Positions 44,771 through 53,578 of a DNA stretch of 64,000 nucleotides are shown here, in pieces. Each line of letters starts with the position of its first letter. The stretch's first letter is position 1. The stretch is from Agrobacterium fabrum str. C58 (GTDB lineage: Bacteria > Pseudomonadota > Alphaproteobacteria > Rhizobiales > Rhizobiaceae), in assembly GCF_000092025.1 (NCBI RefSeq), contig NC_003062.2, positions 556,001 to 620,000 of the forward strand, written 5' to 3'. The notes under the pieces were generated by a model. That model had not been told where the DNA came from, made no database searches, and worked only from the letters and a program-made list of their open reading frames with translations. Made by a program: the position numbers and the translations under genes.

Positions 44771-46435
44771 TCAGTGATGTTCCGGATGATCCATCGATTT
44801 CGAGACGAGCAGCACGGGAATAAGCCCGGCCATGATGATGATGATCGCCGGCACGGCGGCATCCTGCACCCTGGAGCGGGACGCATCCTCATAAACCAGC
44901 GTGGCGAGCGTGTTGAAACCGAAGGGCCGCAGCAGGATGGTGGCCGGCAACTCCTTCATGGATTCGATCAGGACCAGAAGAAAGGCGGTGAGCGCCGCCG
45001 GCCGCATATTCGGCAAAAGCACCTTGAACAGCGTCTGCGCCCGGTTGCGTCCAAGGCTGCGTGAGGCCATGTCGATATGCGGCGAGAGCTTATGGAAACC
45101 GGCATCGAGCGTGCCTTCCGCCATGGTCATGAAACGCACGGCATGGGCATAGATGATGGCAAAGGCGGTGCCGGATAGAAGCAGCCCGCTGGAAAAGCCG
45201 AAATGGGAACGGATGAACCCGTCAACGCCATTATCGAGACTTGCCAGCGGAATGAGGACGCCGATGGCAAGCACGGTTCCCGGCACTCCATAACCCATGG
45301 AGCCGAGACGCGCCGCCACTTTTGAGAGGCGCGAGCGCTCGGTGCGGATGGCATAGGAGAACACGAAAGCCGCAATCAGTGTCAGGAAGGCAGCGGAAAG
45401 CGAGACTTCGAGGCTGTGCCCGAGCGCTTTCAAAAGCTTCGGTTGAAACAGCGCATCCAGCCTTTTCGCGGCATAACCGCCAAGCACGATGACCGGGATG
45501 AAAAAGCCGCTCGCCACGGGCAGGAAGCAGAACAGGCTTGCGCACCAGCGCCGCCAGCCGGCCAGCGCCTTCAAGCGGTGGCGCTGGGCCATGCTCGTCG
45601 CTTTCGGCGCGCCAAAGCGCTGTTTTTCCCGGGCATTGCGCTCAATGACGATCAGGGCACTGACAATGATGAGGATGACGGCGGCGATCTGGGTCGCATT
45701 GGCAAGATTGCCGCGATTGAGCCAGGTCTCGTAGATGGTGAAGGTGAGCGTCTGGACGCCGAGATATTCCACGGCGCCAATATCGTTCAGTGTCTCCATC
45801 AAGACCAGCGACAGCCCGATGGCGATGGCCGGCCGCGCCATCGGCAATTGCACGGAGAAGAACACATTCAACGGCTTTGCACCGAGCGTGCGGGCCGCTT
45901 CGGCCGCAAACCGCCCCTGCATGGAAAGAGCGGCGCGGGCCGAAAGATAGACATAAGGGTAAAGCACCGAACTCAGGACGATCACCGCACCGCCGAGCGA
46001 GCGGATGTCGGGAAACCAGTAGTCACGAATGCTGTGGTAACCGAAGGCGGCGCGAACGGCACTCTGCACCGGCCCGGTGAAATCGAGAAACTCGCCAAAC
46101 GCATAGGCCGCCAGATAGGACGGAATGGCGAGCGGCAGCACAAGAGCCGCGGACAATATCCGCCGCAACGGAAATTCGAAGGTGGTGACGAGCCAGGCGC
46201 AGACGATCCCGAAGAAGGCCGTTGTCGCGGCCGTCAGTCCCAGCAATATGAAGGTGCGGAACCCGGCGCGTGGCAGAACATTGGCAAGAAGATGTTGCCA
46301 CCCCTCCGTGCTGCCGGTCAGGGCCAGCCAGAAGATCGCCAGAATGGGCATGGCGGCAATGGCCGCGATAACGACTGCCGTCATCGGCAGCACTGAAACG
46401 CGCCTTGTCGCTGGAGGGGAAACGGTCATGGGCAT
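44771..46435 (-). CDS. Ferric-iron-type ABC transporter permease, fused two-domain (FbpB-like)
   Basis: 554 aa from the ATG at 46435, with AGCAGG five bases upstream; an ATG two codons later is also possible. Two six-helix permease units are joined in one chain. Each has an EAA loop: EAARTLGAKPLNVFFSVQLP in the first half and RSLGRNRAQTLFKVLLPNMR in the second. This is the FbpB/SfuB/AfuB layout for ferric iron or similar oxyanion-type cargo. No binding protein or ATPase gene is adjacent, so the partners are elsewhere. Substrate is not shown by sequence. Confidence 0.8.
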   Translation of the reverse strand: MPMTVSPPATRRVSVLPMTAVVIAAIAAMPILAIFWLALTGSTEGWQHLLANVLPRAGFRTFILLGLTAATTAFFGIVCAWLVTTFEFPLRRILSAALVLPLAIPSYLAAYAFGEFLDFTGPVQSAVRAAFGYHSIRDYWFPDIRSLGGAVIVLSSVLYPYVYLSARAALSMQGRFAAEAARTLGAKPLNVFFSVQLPMARPAIAIGLSLVLMETLNDIGAVEYLGVQTLTFTIYETWLNRGNLANATQIAAVILIIVSALIVIERNAREKQRFGAPKATSMAQRHRLKALAGWRRWCASLFCFLPVASGFFIPVIVLGGYAAKRLDALFQPKLLKALGHSLEVSLSAAFLTLIAAFVFSYAIRTERSRLSKVAARLGSMGYGVPGTVLAIGVLIPLASLDNGVDGFIRSHFGFSSGLLLSGTAFAIIYAHAVRFMTMAEGTLDAGFHKLSPHIDMASRSLGRNRAQTLFKVLLPNMRPAALTAFLLVLIESMKELPATILLRPFGFNTLATLVYEDASRSRVQDAAVPAIIIIMAGLIPVLLVSKSMDHPEHH

Positions 46436-46528
46436 GCGGGCCTGCTGTCTTGCGAAAGCCACAACGTGCCATGCATCCCGCGGCACACTGTATGACCTAA
46501 CGAATTCTTATGCTCTCGCATCAGCATT

Positions 46529-46649
46529 TCCCTCATTCCTGTGCTTGTCACAGGAATCCAGCCGACGCGCGTCTGCGTGGCGAGAAGAGTCTTTTCAGCC
46601 CAAGGACTTGGGCTGGCTAGATTCCTGTGACGAGCACAGGAATGAGGGA
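46529..46649. repeat. RIME-like palindromic mosaic element
   Basis: Outer inverted repeat of 29 bp with one mismatch (46529-46557 against 46621-46649). Each arm is itself a hairpin: ATTCCTGTG, 5-base loop, CACAGGAAT. Between them is a third hairpin CAGCCCAA (46596-46603), loop GGAC, TTGGGCTG (46608-46615). The total is about 121 bp with no open reading frame. It lies between two genes read on the same strand. This form and length fit the rhizobial intergenic mosaic elements (RIME) described in Rhizobium and Sinorhizobium; the match to the published consensus is from memory. Confidence 0.7.
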
Positions 46650-46710
46650 GAGATGGTATCTTCGGAAAACCACCCGCTTCCTACCGTCGCATTGCTACGC
46701 CCGCATGGCC

Positions 46711-49700
46711 TTAGTTGGCAAGAACCCGCTGCGATGGAAAGGTGATTTCCACCAGCGTGCCTTCATTCGGCGTGGAGGTGATGGAGAAATTCGCTCGGTT
46801 GGCGTCGACCATGGCTTTCGTCAGCGGCAGGCCAAGCCCGGTGCCGTCACCGCGCACGCGCTTGCCTGACGATGCCACCTGCCGGAACGGCTTCATCGCC
46901 TGTTCCAGTTCCGCCCGCGTCATGCCGATGCCGGTGTCGCGGATGCGCAGCGACACGCTGCCATTGGCTTCATAGGCGGTGGAGACAACGATCTGGCCGC
47001 CGGATGGGGTGAAACGGATGGCGTTCGACAGGATGTTCAGCACGATCTGCTTGATCGAGCGCAGGTCGGCGACGATCTGCGGCACGGATTGTGCCAGCGC
47101 GGTGCGAATGATGACGCGCTGATTGTTGGCCTGCGGCTGCACCAGCGAGACCGCCTCGGCCACCGTCTCGTTCAGCGGCACGGCGATAAAATCCACATCC
47201 ATCTGCCCGGCCTCGATCTTGGAAATATCGAGGAGATCATTGACGATATCGAGCACATGCCGGCCGGAACGGCCGATATCATTGGCATATTCCACATAAC
47301 GCGGATTGCCGATCGGCCCGAAACGTTCGGTCGCCATCATGTCGGAGAAACCGATGATGGCGTTGAGCGGCGTGCGGATTTCGTGGCTGACGCGGGCCAG
47401 AAAGTCCGTCTTGTGTGCATTGGCGGTTTCCGCCGCGCGCTTGGCGTTGCGCAACTCTTCTTCGGTGCGCTTCCATTGGGTGATGTCGCGGATCACGGCG
47501 CAATAGCCGTGCGAGGATTTCAGCCGTCCAATGGTCATGAATAACGGCAGGAAACCGCCGGAGGCCTCGCGGCCGATCACTTCGCGGCCGTCATTCAGCA
47601 CGCTGGCGACACCATTATTGGCAAGGCCGGAGAGATAATCCAGCACGGCGCGCTGGCTCTCATGGGCAAAGAGCGTCACGAAGGGCTTGCCGGCGATTTC
47701 GCCATTATCATAATTGAACAGCGCGCTGGCGGAACGGTTGAGCGAGCGGATTTCGCCGTCGTCGCCCAGAAGCACCACACCATCGGTGGCTGTTTCCAGG
47801 ATGGAATGCAGCTCTTCCATTTCGCCCTGCAACAGGGAGAGGTTGCTGCCTGCCTCGGCATTTTCCGCGGTGTTTTCATTGGCCGCCATAACCGCCGCCG
47901 GCTTTTCTTCCAGCGGAACCAGCGACAGCATCAGCGCCTTCGTTTCTTCCCAGCGGATGGATTGCAGCCGCGCCTTGACCGGAATGATGTCATTTTCAGC
48001 GCTGACGACGACCATGCCGCCCTCATTGTCAGGCATGTTCTCCAGCTCCTGCCGCTGCAGCAGTGCTTCCAGCCCGCCCACCTCTTCCAGTTCAGTCAGA
48101 GAGGTATAGCCCGTCAGTCGCAGGAAATCGGGATTGGCGTGGATCAGCCTGTCCCCGGCATGGACCAGAAGCGCCACAGGCATCTGATCCAGCGTCTCGG
48201 CCGTCAGCGCACTGGGGGTGCGAACGGGCGGGCTGACCATGGAGGCGGCAATGTCAGCAACCGGCTTCTCGTCGGTGGTGACCACCTGCTTTTCTGCAGA
48301 AGTGGGTTCATCGGTGGGTGCACGAACGGGCGCTGGCTGTTCACCGCGAACATAATCGGCAAAAAGATCGTCTTCTTCCACCGGTTCAGTTGTCTCTGCG
48401 TCGTTGCCAGTGTCGGAGGACGCGTCTTTTGCGGTCTCCGCCGCGATGTCTTGCTGGATATCCTGAACGACCGGCTCGGCCGAAATCCCTTCGGCATCCG
48501 CCTCGTGTTTTTCCTCCGACGCCATATCGGATGGCGCAAGCGCCCGGCCGATCTCGCGGAAGGCTGCCTGTTCGCCTGCGGTCAGTCCCTCGCGGGAGCG
48601 CGAACGGCGGTCCTCCAGATGCACGACCTTGTCGGAATAGGAGGGTTCGGGCGCTGGCGCTTCTATTGGCGATTCGACTTCCGGTGAGGTCTCATCATCA
48701 AGCTGTTCTTCCGTCAAAACCCCGTCTGCTGCATCGCCTGCAATATCGATGTCTACCGCCGGTTCATCAGGCAGCGCTGGGTGAGGATTGTCGTCCGTTT
48801 CCGTGTCTTCATCGACAAAAGCCAGCAATTCATGGCTTTCATCTTCGACGGCCTGCTGCGGCAAAACCTCTGCGGGCTCCGTCTCTTCACTATTCAGGAA
48901 GGTCAGCCCGGTGGCATGTGGGTCTTCGGTGGCATCGGCGAGGCGCACGATGCCGAAACCGCGGAAACCGTCAAATTCGCGGGCACGCGTATAGGTCGGC
49001 AGGGCGGCGAGATCGATCGGCACCATCAACGAGGTGCCTTCCACCGGCCAGTAGATCGTCTTGCCCGACCAGGTGTCGCGCCGGCCGAGAAGCTCGCGGA
49101 TCTTGCCGTCGGGATCGAGATTGAACAGGGCCGCGACATCGGCAAAGCCCATGCCTTCCACGGCGGCCGCCTTGGCGCCCACGGCTTCTGCAAATTCGTG
49201 CGAAATCGAGCTGAAACGCCCTTCGGCGTCGATTTTCCAGACGAAACGTGAGGCGCGTGCACCGGCATTAAAGACAAAAGGCCGTGCTTCTTCGCCAGTG
49301 CCGATGTTTGCCGTTTCCGTCTCCGTCGTTAGCTCGTCGTCCGCCGCAGTAGTAGCTTCTTCCGCCTCCGTTTCAGCGATTTCATCGTCCGCGAAAGTGT
49401 TTTCCTCGGCCTGTGCCTCTAGCGTATGATCCTCCGTGACCGTTCGCTCGATCGAGGGAGCCACCGTTTCATCAGCGTCGAGTTCGAAGAGGTCCTCAAT
49501 GTCGTCGGTCATCGCCATATCGGCGGCGGCGTCAGCATCCAACACGGGAGGCTCTGCCGGTGTCTCCACCTTGTCGTCAGGCATTGACAGAAGGCCGTCT
49601 TCATCCTGTTCGGCTGCCACGTCCTCTTCGAAATCGGACGGCAGTTCCTGAATATCCTCCACATCCTCTATGCCGGCAACGGCGTCGAGCACGGAATCGA

Positions 49701-50538
49701 AAGAGGTGGTTGCTGCGATAACGGGTGCCGCCTCCGCTATCGGCAGGGCAGGCTCGGCGGCCGCCGGGATTTCCTGCGGCCTGCTTTCGGCAACATTTCT
49801 GTCTTCGGCAACATCCCTATCTTCGGAAAACCCCCTGTCTTCGGCAAAACCATTGACGGGATCGAGCGTCCCGAGCGCGGTTTCCACCACGAACAGCAGG
49901 TTCAGTTCGGGCGATGTCGTGATCTGGCCGGTGGCGGCGGGCAGATAACCCTTGCCGGTTGGAACCGGGCGTTTGACGAGATGACCGGACTGGCCGGCGG
50001 CCATTTTGATGAGCGTGCGCGCGGTATGCGGCGTGATGCCGAGCGACGAAAAGCCTGACGAGGCGGCAATGATCTCATTGTCGCCATTCAGCACCGCCAT
50101 ATGAATATCCGGATCGTCAAACCCTTCGATCATGCGCCGGGCGCATTCGGCCACGTCGGGCGCTGCCTGATCGGTGAGGGCGGAAAACAGGATAGCCGGG
50201 TGGCCGGGTTCCGCCTCGATGATCTCCGCGCGGGCGGTGACGGCAAGGCTGCGGAAACCCGAAGTGATGCGAATGGTAAACGGCAGGCTGTCGCCGGCTT
50301 TCGAAAGCCGGGCCGCCGTGGCCGCCAATTGCCGGAAGGTCACATCCTGCCGTTTGGGACCCTGCTCCAGAAAATCGTAAACGATCGGCGTGCCGAACAG
50401 CGCCGCGCCGCGCCCATTGGCCCAGAGCACATTCTGAAGATCGAGCGAAAACAGCGCCATGGCCTCGCCGCGCCCAAAACCTTCGCGCACCCGTTCATGC
50501 ACTGCTATATCGATAAAGGGATATTGGACGGCGGGCAT
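46711..50538 (-). CDS. pdhS1: PdhS-type cell-cycle histidine kinase
   Basis: 1275 aa. The C-terminal ~250 residues are a histidine kinase: H-box FLARVSHEIRTPLNAIIGF with His1052, followed by the ERFGPIGNPRYVEYANDIG stretch characteristic of PleC/DivJ/PdhS kinases, then LNILSNAIRFTPSGG, DTGIGM and GDGTGLGLPLTK. Two PAS domains precede it (VHAGDRLIHANPDFLRLTGY and ETATDGVVLLGDDGEIRSLN). Residues about 250-450 and 560-760 are acidic and low in complexity. There is no membrane helix, so it is cytoplasmic. Such kinases act on the DivK/PleD pathway. The symbol pdhS1 follows what I recall of Agrobacterium naming; the class is firmer than the paralogue number. Confidence 0.82.
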   Translation of the reverse strand: MPAVQYPFIDIAVHERVREGFGRGEAMALFSLDLQNVLWANGRGAALFGTPIVYDFLEQGPKRQDVTFRQLAATAARLSKAGDSLPFTIRITSGFRSLAVTARAEIIEAEPGHPAILFSALTDQAAPDVAECARRMIEGFDDPDIHMAVLNGDNEIIAASSGFSSLGITPHTARTLIKMAAGQSGHLVKRPVPTGKGYLPAATGQITTSPELNLLFVVETALGTLDPVNGFAEDRGFSEDRDVAEDRNVAESRPQEIPAAAEPALPIAEAAPVIAATTSFDSVLDAVAGIEDVEDIQELPSDFEEDVAAEQDEDGLLSMPDDKVETPAEPPVLDADAAADMAMTDDIEDLFELDADETVAPSIERTVTEDHTLEAQAEENTFADDEIAETEAEEATTAADDELTTETETANIGTGEEARPFVFNAGARASRFVWKIDAEGRFSSISHEFAEAVGAKAAAVEGMGFADVAALFNLDPDGKIRELLGRRDTWSGKTIYWPVEGTSLMVPIDLAALPTYTRAREFDGFRGFGIVRLADATEDPHATGLTFLNSEETEPAEVLPQQAVEDESHELLAFVDEDTETDDNPHPALPDEPAVDIDIAGDAADGVLTEEQLDDETSPEVESPIEAPAPEPSYSDKVVHLEDRRSRSREGLTAGEQAAFREIGRALAPSDMASEEKHEADAEGISAEPVVQDIQQDIAAETAKDASSDTGNDAETTEPVEEDDLFADYVRGEQPAPVRAPTDEPTSAEKQVVTTDEKPVADIAASMVSPPVRTPSALTAETLDQMPVALLVHAGDRLIHANPDFLRLTGYTSLTELEEVGGLEALLQRQELENMPDNEGGMVVVSAENDIIPVKARLQSIRWEETKALMLSLVPLEEKPAAVMAANENTAENAEAGSNLSLLQGEMEELHSILETATDGVVLLGDDGEIRSLNRSASALFNYDNGEIAGKPFVTLFAHESQRAVLDYLSGLANNGVASVLNDGREVIGREASGGFLPLFMTIGRLKSSHGYCAVIRDITQWKRTEEELRNAKRAAETANAHKTDFLARVSHEIRTPLNAIIGFSDMMATERFGPIGNPRYVEYANDIGRSGRHVLDIVNDLLDISKIEAGQMDVDFIAVPLNETVAEAVSLVQPQANNQRVIIRTALAQSVPQIVADLRSIKQIVLNILSNAIRFTPSGGQIVVSTAYEANGSVSLRIRDTGIGMTRAELEQAMKPFRQVASSGKRVRGDGTGLGLPLTKAMVDANRANFSITSTPNEGTLVEITFPSQRVLAN

Positions 50539-50855
50539 GTCGAAACCTATTCTGGCACTACCGGACCTTGCGGGCTCCTCGGCTTCCTCATGAAGCCGCC
50601 AAACGTAAACCCGCCAGGCATCACGTTAACAGAATTTTAAATAACTTCACAGCGCGGCCGGGTCCACCGCCCGGTGGATGAATCGCCAAATAGAGTTAAC
50701 ATCAACAGGCCCGTTGCCGCTTCGCCTTCAAAAGTCACCCTATCGAAAAGCACTTGCCTTTCGCAGCCTTTTTTCGCAAAATTCGAAGAGGCACTTGCAA
50801 ATGGGGGAAACACCTTTTATGTCACCCCCCGTGACGCCGCTTTGGCGTTTCATGT
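50539..50855. other. Divergent upstream region of pdhS1 and tRNA-His
   Basis: 317 bases without a convincing gene. Short ORFs here have no ribosome site and run into the tRNA. It should hold the pdhS1 promoter (- strand side) and the tRNA promoter (+ strand side). A TTTAAATAA stretch at about 50637-50645 is the most promoter-like part. No operator pattern was recognised. Confidence 0.4.
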
Positions 50856-50932
50856 GCGGTTGTAGCTCAGTTGGTTAGAGCGCAGGTTTGTGGCACCTGA
50901 GGTCGGTGGTTCGACCCCACTCAACCGTACCA
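50856..50932 (+). tRNA. tRNA-His (anticodon GTG)
   Basis: Complete cloverleaf with encoded CCA: acceptor GCGGTTG (50856-50862) with CAACCGT (50922-50928), D arm GCTC/GAGC, anticodon stem CAGGT/ACCTG with GTG at 50890-50892, and T arm GGTGG/CCACT. The base before position 1 is T, not the G found at position -1 in most tRNA-His genes, and the discriminator is A. This is the known form in a large alphaproteobacterial clade. Pair 1-72 is G-T. Confidence 0.95.
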
Positions 50933-50986
50933 TTCCCCTCTCCCAGTAAGTTTATATGTCACAATGACTTACCGGGAGAGGGGAAT
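50932..50986 (+). terminator. Long hairpin directly after tRNA-His
   Basis: ATTCCCCTCTCCC (50932-50944) pairs with GGGAGAGGGGAAT (50974-50986), one mismatch, then GTAAGT (50946-50951) with ACTTAC (50967-50972). Loop of 15 bases. The arm starts at the last base of CCA. No long T-run follows, so it may act as a processing signal as well as a stop. Confidence 0.65.
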
Positions 50987-51251
50987 ATTCTCTCCCTATT
51001 AACACCTGTTCATCACTTGCGGATGTTCGCGCAGGTCTCGGCGCCGTGCATACCTGCCTGCCGGTTTCGAAAATCCACGGAAATCATTGCCGCGATCATG
51101 ACGATCCGTATCCAGCCTCGGCGCGGCATCAGACCATCCCATGTACAGCCTGCCAAAAACCATTTGGCTAAAATCGCCTGCGCTGGTATTGTCCACCCAA
51201 CGAAACCTTATGAAAGCCAGCAGCATAGCGTCTACGCTTGTGCGCGGCGAA

Positions 51252-52841
51252 ATGGACAAGACAGTGATCGACCCCGGAAACGGCCCAAAGCCGTCGGAAC
51301 AAGGGGCGTCGGTGGCGAACAAAGGGAAAGCGAAGCGATCCCGTCGTGGCAAGAAACACAAGCGTGACGGTAAGCCCCGTGACGCTGTTGTGCTGTCGCA
51401 TGATGTTGCCGCGGATGTTCCGGCCGGTTCCTCCTATGTATCGGCTCTCGAGCCGGATGCGGAGCCGCGCAAGAGAAAGCGTCGCAGGCGTTCTCGCGGC
51501 AAAGGCACGTCTCAGCAGGCTGCTGCCGCTGTCAACGGAGAAGTGCAGGCTCCAGCCGCACCCGATGGCGCAAATTCATCCTCCGTGCCGCCTATTGGCG
51601 CGCGAAAATCGCGTAACCGCAAACGCGGCCACCGCGATCCGCGCGGTCGTGACCCGCAGGGCCGTCCACTGGTTCCCAGCCACGCACCCAAACATGGCGG
51701 CAAGCAGAACGGTCGTGCCAATGGCTCTGCGCAGGAAGCGCACCGGTCGCAATCCGAAATCTCCGCCCGCCACGCAGGCCGCCAGCATGAGCATGGTCAG
51801 GAGCCGCCGGCGGACATGTATGCGGCGCTCGATCTCGGCACCAATAATTGCCGCCTGCTGATCGCGCAGCCGACACGGCCGGGCCAGTTCCGCGTCGTCG
51901 ATGCCTTTTCGCGCATCGTCCGGCTGGGCGAGGGACTGATATCGAGCGGCCGGCTCTCCGATGATGCGATGGATCGCGCCGTGGAAGCGCTCAAGGTCTG
52001 CTCCTCGAAACTTGCCGGACGACCAATCAGGCGCATGCGGCTGATCGCCACCGAGGCCTGCCGTGCAGCCTCCAATGGCGAGGAATTTTTGGAGCGTGTC
52101 ACGCGGGAAACGGGGCTGAAGCTCGAGATCATCAGCCGCGAGACGGAAGCCCGGCTTGCGGTCTCCGGCTGCGCGTCGCTTGTCGGGCGCGAGGCACGCT
52201 CTGTCGTGCTGTTCGATATTGGCGGCGGATCGTCGGAAATCGCGGTCATCAAGGTCGGTGAAAACCGCTCGAACCGGCTCGCCAACCACATCACCCACTG
52301 GACCTCGCTGCCGGTCGGCGTCGTCACGCTTTCGGAACGCCATGGCGGCCGCGATGTGACGCCGGATGTCTTTGCGGCGATGGTGCGGGAGGTCGAAGGC
52401 CTGCTCGATGCCTTCCATTGCCCGCCGCTCGCGCCGCAATTGCACCATGAGGATTTCCATCTGATCGGCACCTCGGGCACGGTCACGACGCTTGCGGGAG
52501 TCCATCTCGATCTGCCGCGTTATGATCGCCGCAAGGTGGATGGCCTCTGGCTTTCCGATGTCGAGGTGACGGCCATGCAGGACAAGTTGCTGGCCTGGGA
52601 TTTCGCTGGCCGCGCCGCCAATGCCTGCATCGGGCCTGACCGGGCCGATCTGGTTCTGGCCGGTTGCGCCATTCTCGAGGCCATTCGCCGCCGCTGGCCG
52701 GCACGCCGCATGCGGGTGGCAGATCGCGGCCTGCGCGAAGGCCTCTTGACGGATATGATGGCCGATGACGGCGCATGGCGGCGCAACCGCATAAGGCGCA
52801 TGCAGATGGTACGGCAGGACAGAACGGAAGGTTTGACATGA
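51252..52841 (+). CDS. Exopolyphosphatase/pppGpp phosphatase (Ppx/GppA) with long basic N-terminus
   Basis: 529 aa from the ATG at 51252; the frame is open from 51141. Residues ~190-500 are a Ppx/GppA domain: [56 protein letters not shown] and [16 protein letters not shown] are the ASKHA phosphate-binding loops. It removes phosphate from polyphosphate or pppGpp. The first ~185 residues are rich in Lys and Arg ([28 protein letters not shown]) and look disordered, unlike standard Ppx. The last four bases overlap the rlmE start, so it is coupled to a rRNA methylase gene. Confidence 0.85.
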   Translation: MDKTVIDPGNGPKPSEQGASVANKGKAKRSRRGKKHKRDGKPRDAVVLSHDVAADVPAGSSYVSALEPDAEPRKRKRRRRSRGKGTSQQAAAAVNGEVQAPAAPDGANSSSVPPIGARKSRNRKRGHRDPRGRDPQGRPLVPSHAPKHGGKQNGRANGSAQEAHRSQSEISARHAGRQHEHGQEPPADMYAALDLGTNNCRLLIAQPTRPGQFRVVDAFSRIVRLGEGLISSGRLSDDAMDRAVEALKVCSSKLAGRPIRRMRLIATEACRAASNGEEFLERVTRETGLKLEIISRETEARLAVSGCASLVGREARSVVLFDIGGGSSEIAVIKVGENRSNRLANHITHWTSLPVGVVTLSERHGGRDVTPDVFAAMVREVEGLLDAFHCPPLAPQLHHEDFHLIGTSGTVTTLAGVHLDLPRYDRRKVDGLWLSDVEVTAMQDKLLAWDFAGRAANACIGPDRADLVLAGCAILEAIRRRWPARRMRVADRGLREGLLTDMMADDGAWRRNRIRRMQMVRQDRTEGLT

Positions 52842-53578
52842 GCAAGGCGCCGACAAGCACCAATCGCACCGGCCGCAAGATCGGCCAGAAGGTCAAGAAG
52901 ACCAAGCTCAAGGCCTCGTCGCGCCGCTGGCTGGAGCGTCATATCAATGACCCCTATGTGCAGCGCGCCAAGCTGGAAGGCTATCGCGCCCGCGCCGCCT
53001 TCAAGCTGCTGGAAATCAACGACAAGCACCAGATTTTGAAGGGTGCGACCCGCATCATCGACCTTGGTGCCGCACCCGGAAGCTGGTCGCAGATCGCCTC
53101 CAAGGTGACGGATTCCACGGAGGATGATATCCGCGTCGCTGCCATCGATTTCCTCGAAATCGATCCGATCCCCGGCGTGAAGATCCTGCAACTCGACTTC
53201 CTCGACCCGACCGCACCCGACCAGCTGATGGAAGCCGTTGGCGGCACGCCCGATCTGGTCTTGTCGGATATGGCCGCGCCCACCACGGGCCACCAGAAGA
53301 CCGACCACATCCGCACCATGCATCTGTGCGAAGTCGCAGCCGATTTCGCGGTTCAGGTGCTGGCGGAAGGCGGCCATTTCCTTGCCAAGACCTTCCAGGG
53401 CGGCACGGAAAAGGCATTGCTTGATATGCTGAAGAAGAACTTCAAGCAGGTTCTGCATATCAAGCCGGCGTCGTCACGCTCGGAATCGGTCGAAATGTTC
53501 CTGCTTGCCAAGCACTTCAAGGGTCGCAGACACGAACCGGCCATCGATGCCGACGCCGAAGAGTCGACTGAGGACTGA
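52838..53578 (+). CDS. rlmE: 23S rRNA 2'-O-ribose U2552 methyltransferase (RlmE/FtsJ)
   Basis: 246 aa from the ATG at 52838, overlapping the preceding stop as ATGA. Methylates the 2'-OH of a uridine in the A loop of 23S rRNA. The SAM motif is [16 protein letters not shown]; the K-D-K-E tetrad is represented by Lys in [11 protein letters not shown], Asp in LVLSDMAAP, Lys in FLAKTFQGG and Glu in [10 protein letters not shown]. The N-terminal ~30 residues are basic. It ends exactly where the convergent pump gene ends, with no gap. Confidence 0.94.
   Translation: MSKAPTSTNRTGRKIGQKVKKTKLKASSRRWLERHINDPYVQRAKLEGYRARAAFKLLEINDKHQILKGATRIIDLGAAPGSWSQIASKVTDSTEDDIRVAAIDFLEIDPIPGVKILQLDFLDPTAPDQLMEAVGGTPDLVLSDMAAPTTGHQKTDHIRTMHLCEVAADFAVQVLAEGGHFLAKTFQGGTEKALLDMLKKNFKQVLHIKPASSRSESVEMFLLAKHFKGRRHEPAIDADAEESTED

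Noticed and set aside
46529..46649. Possible insertion sequence
   Set aside because: There is no transposase frame, the element is only ~121 bp, and no target-site duplication was found. A mosaic palindrome fits better.
50674..50878. Short + strand ORFs upstream of and into tRNA-His
   Set aside because: Two frames of 60-66 codons overlap each other and enter the tRNA. No ribosome site or protein-like composition.
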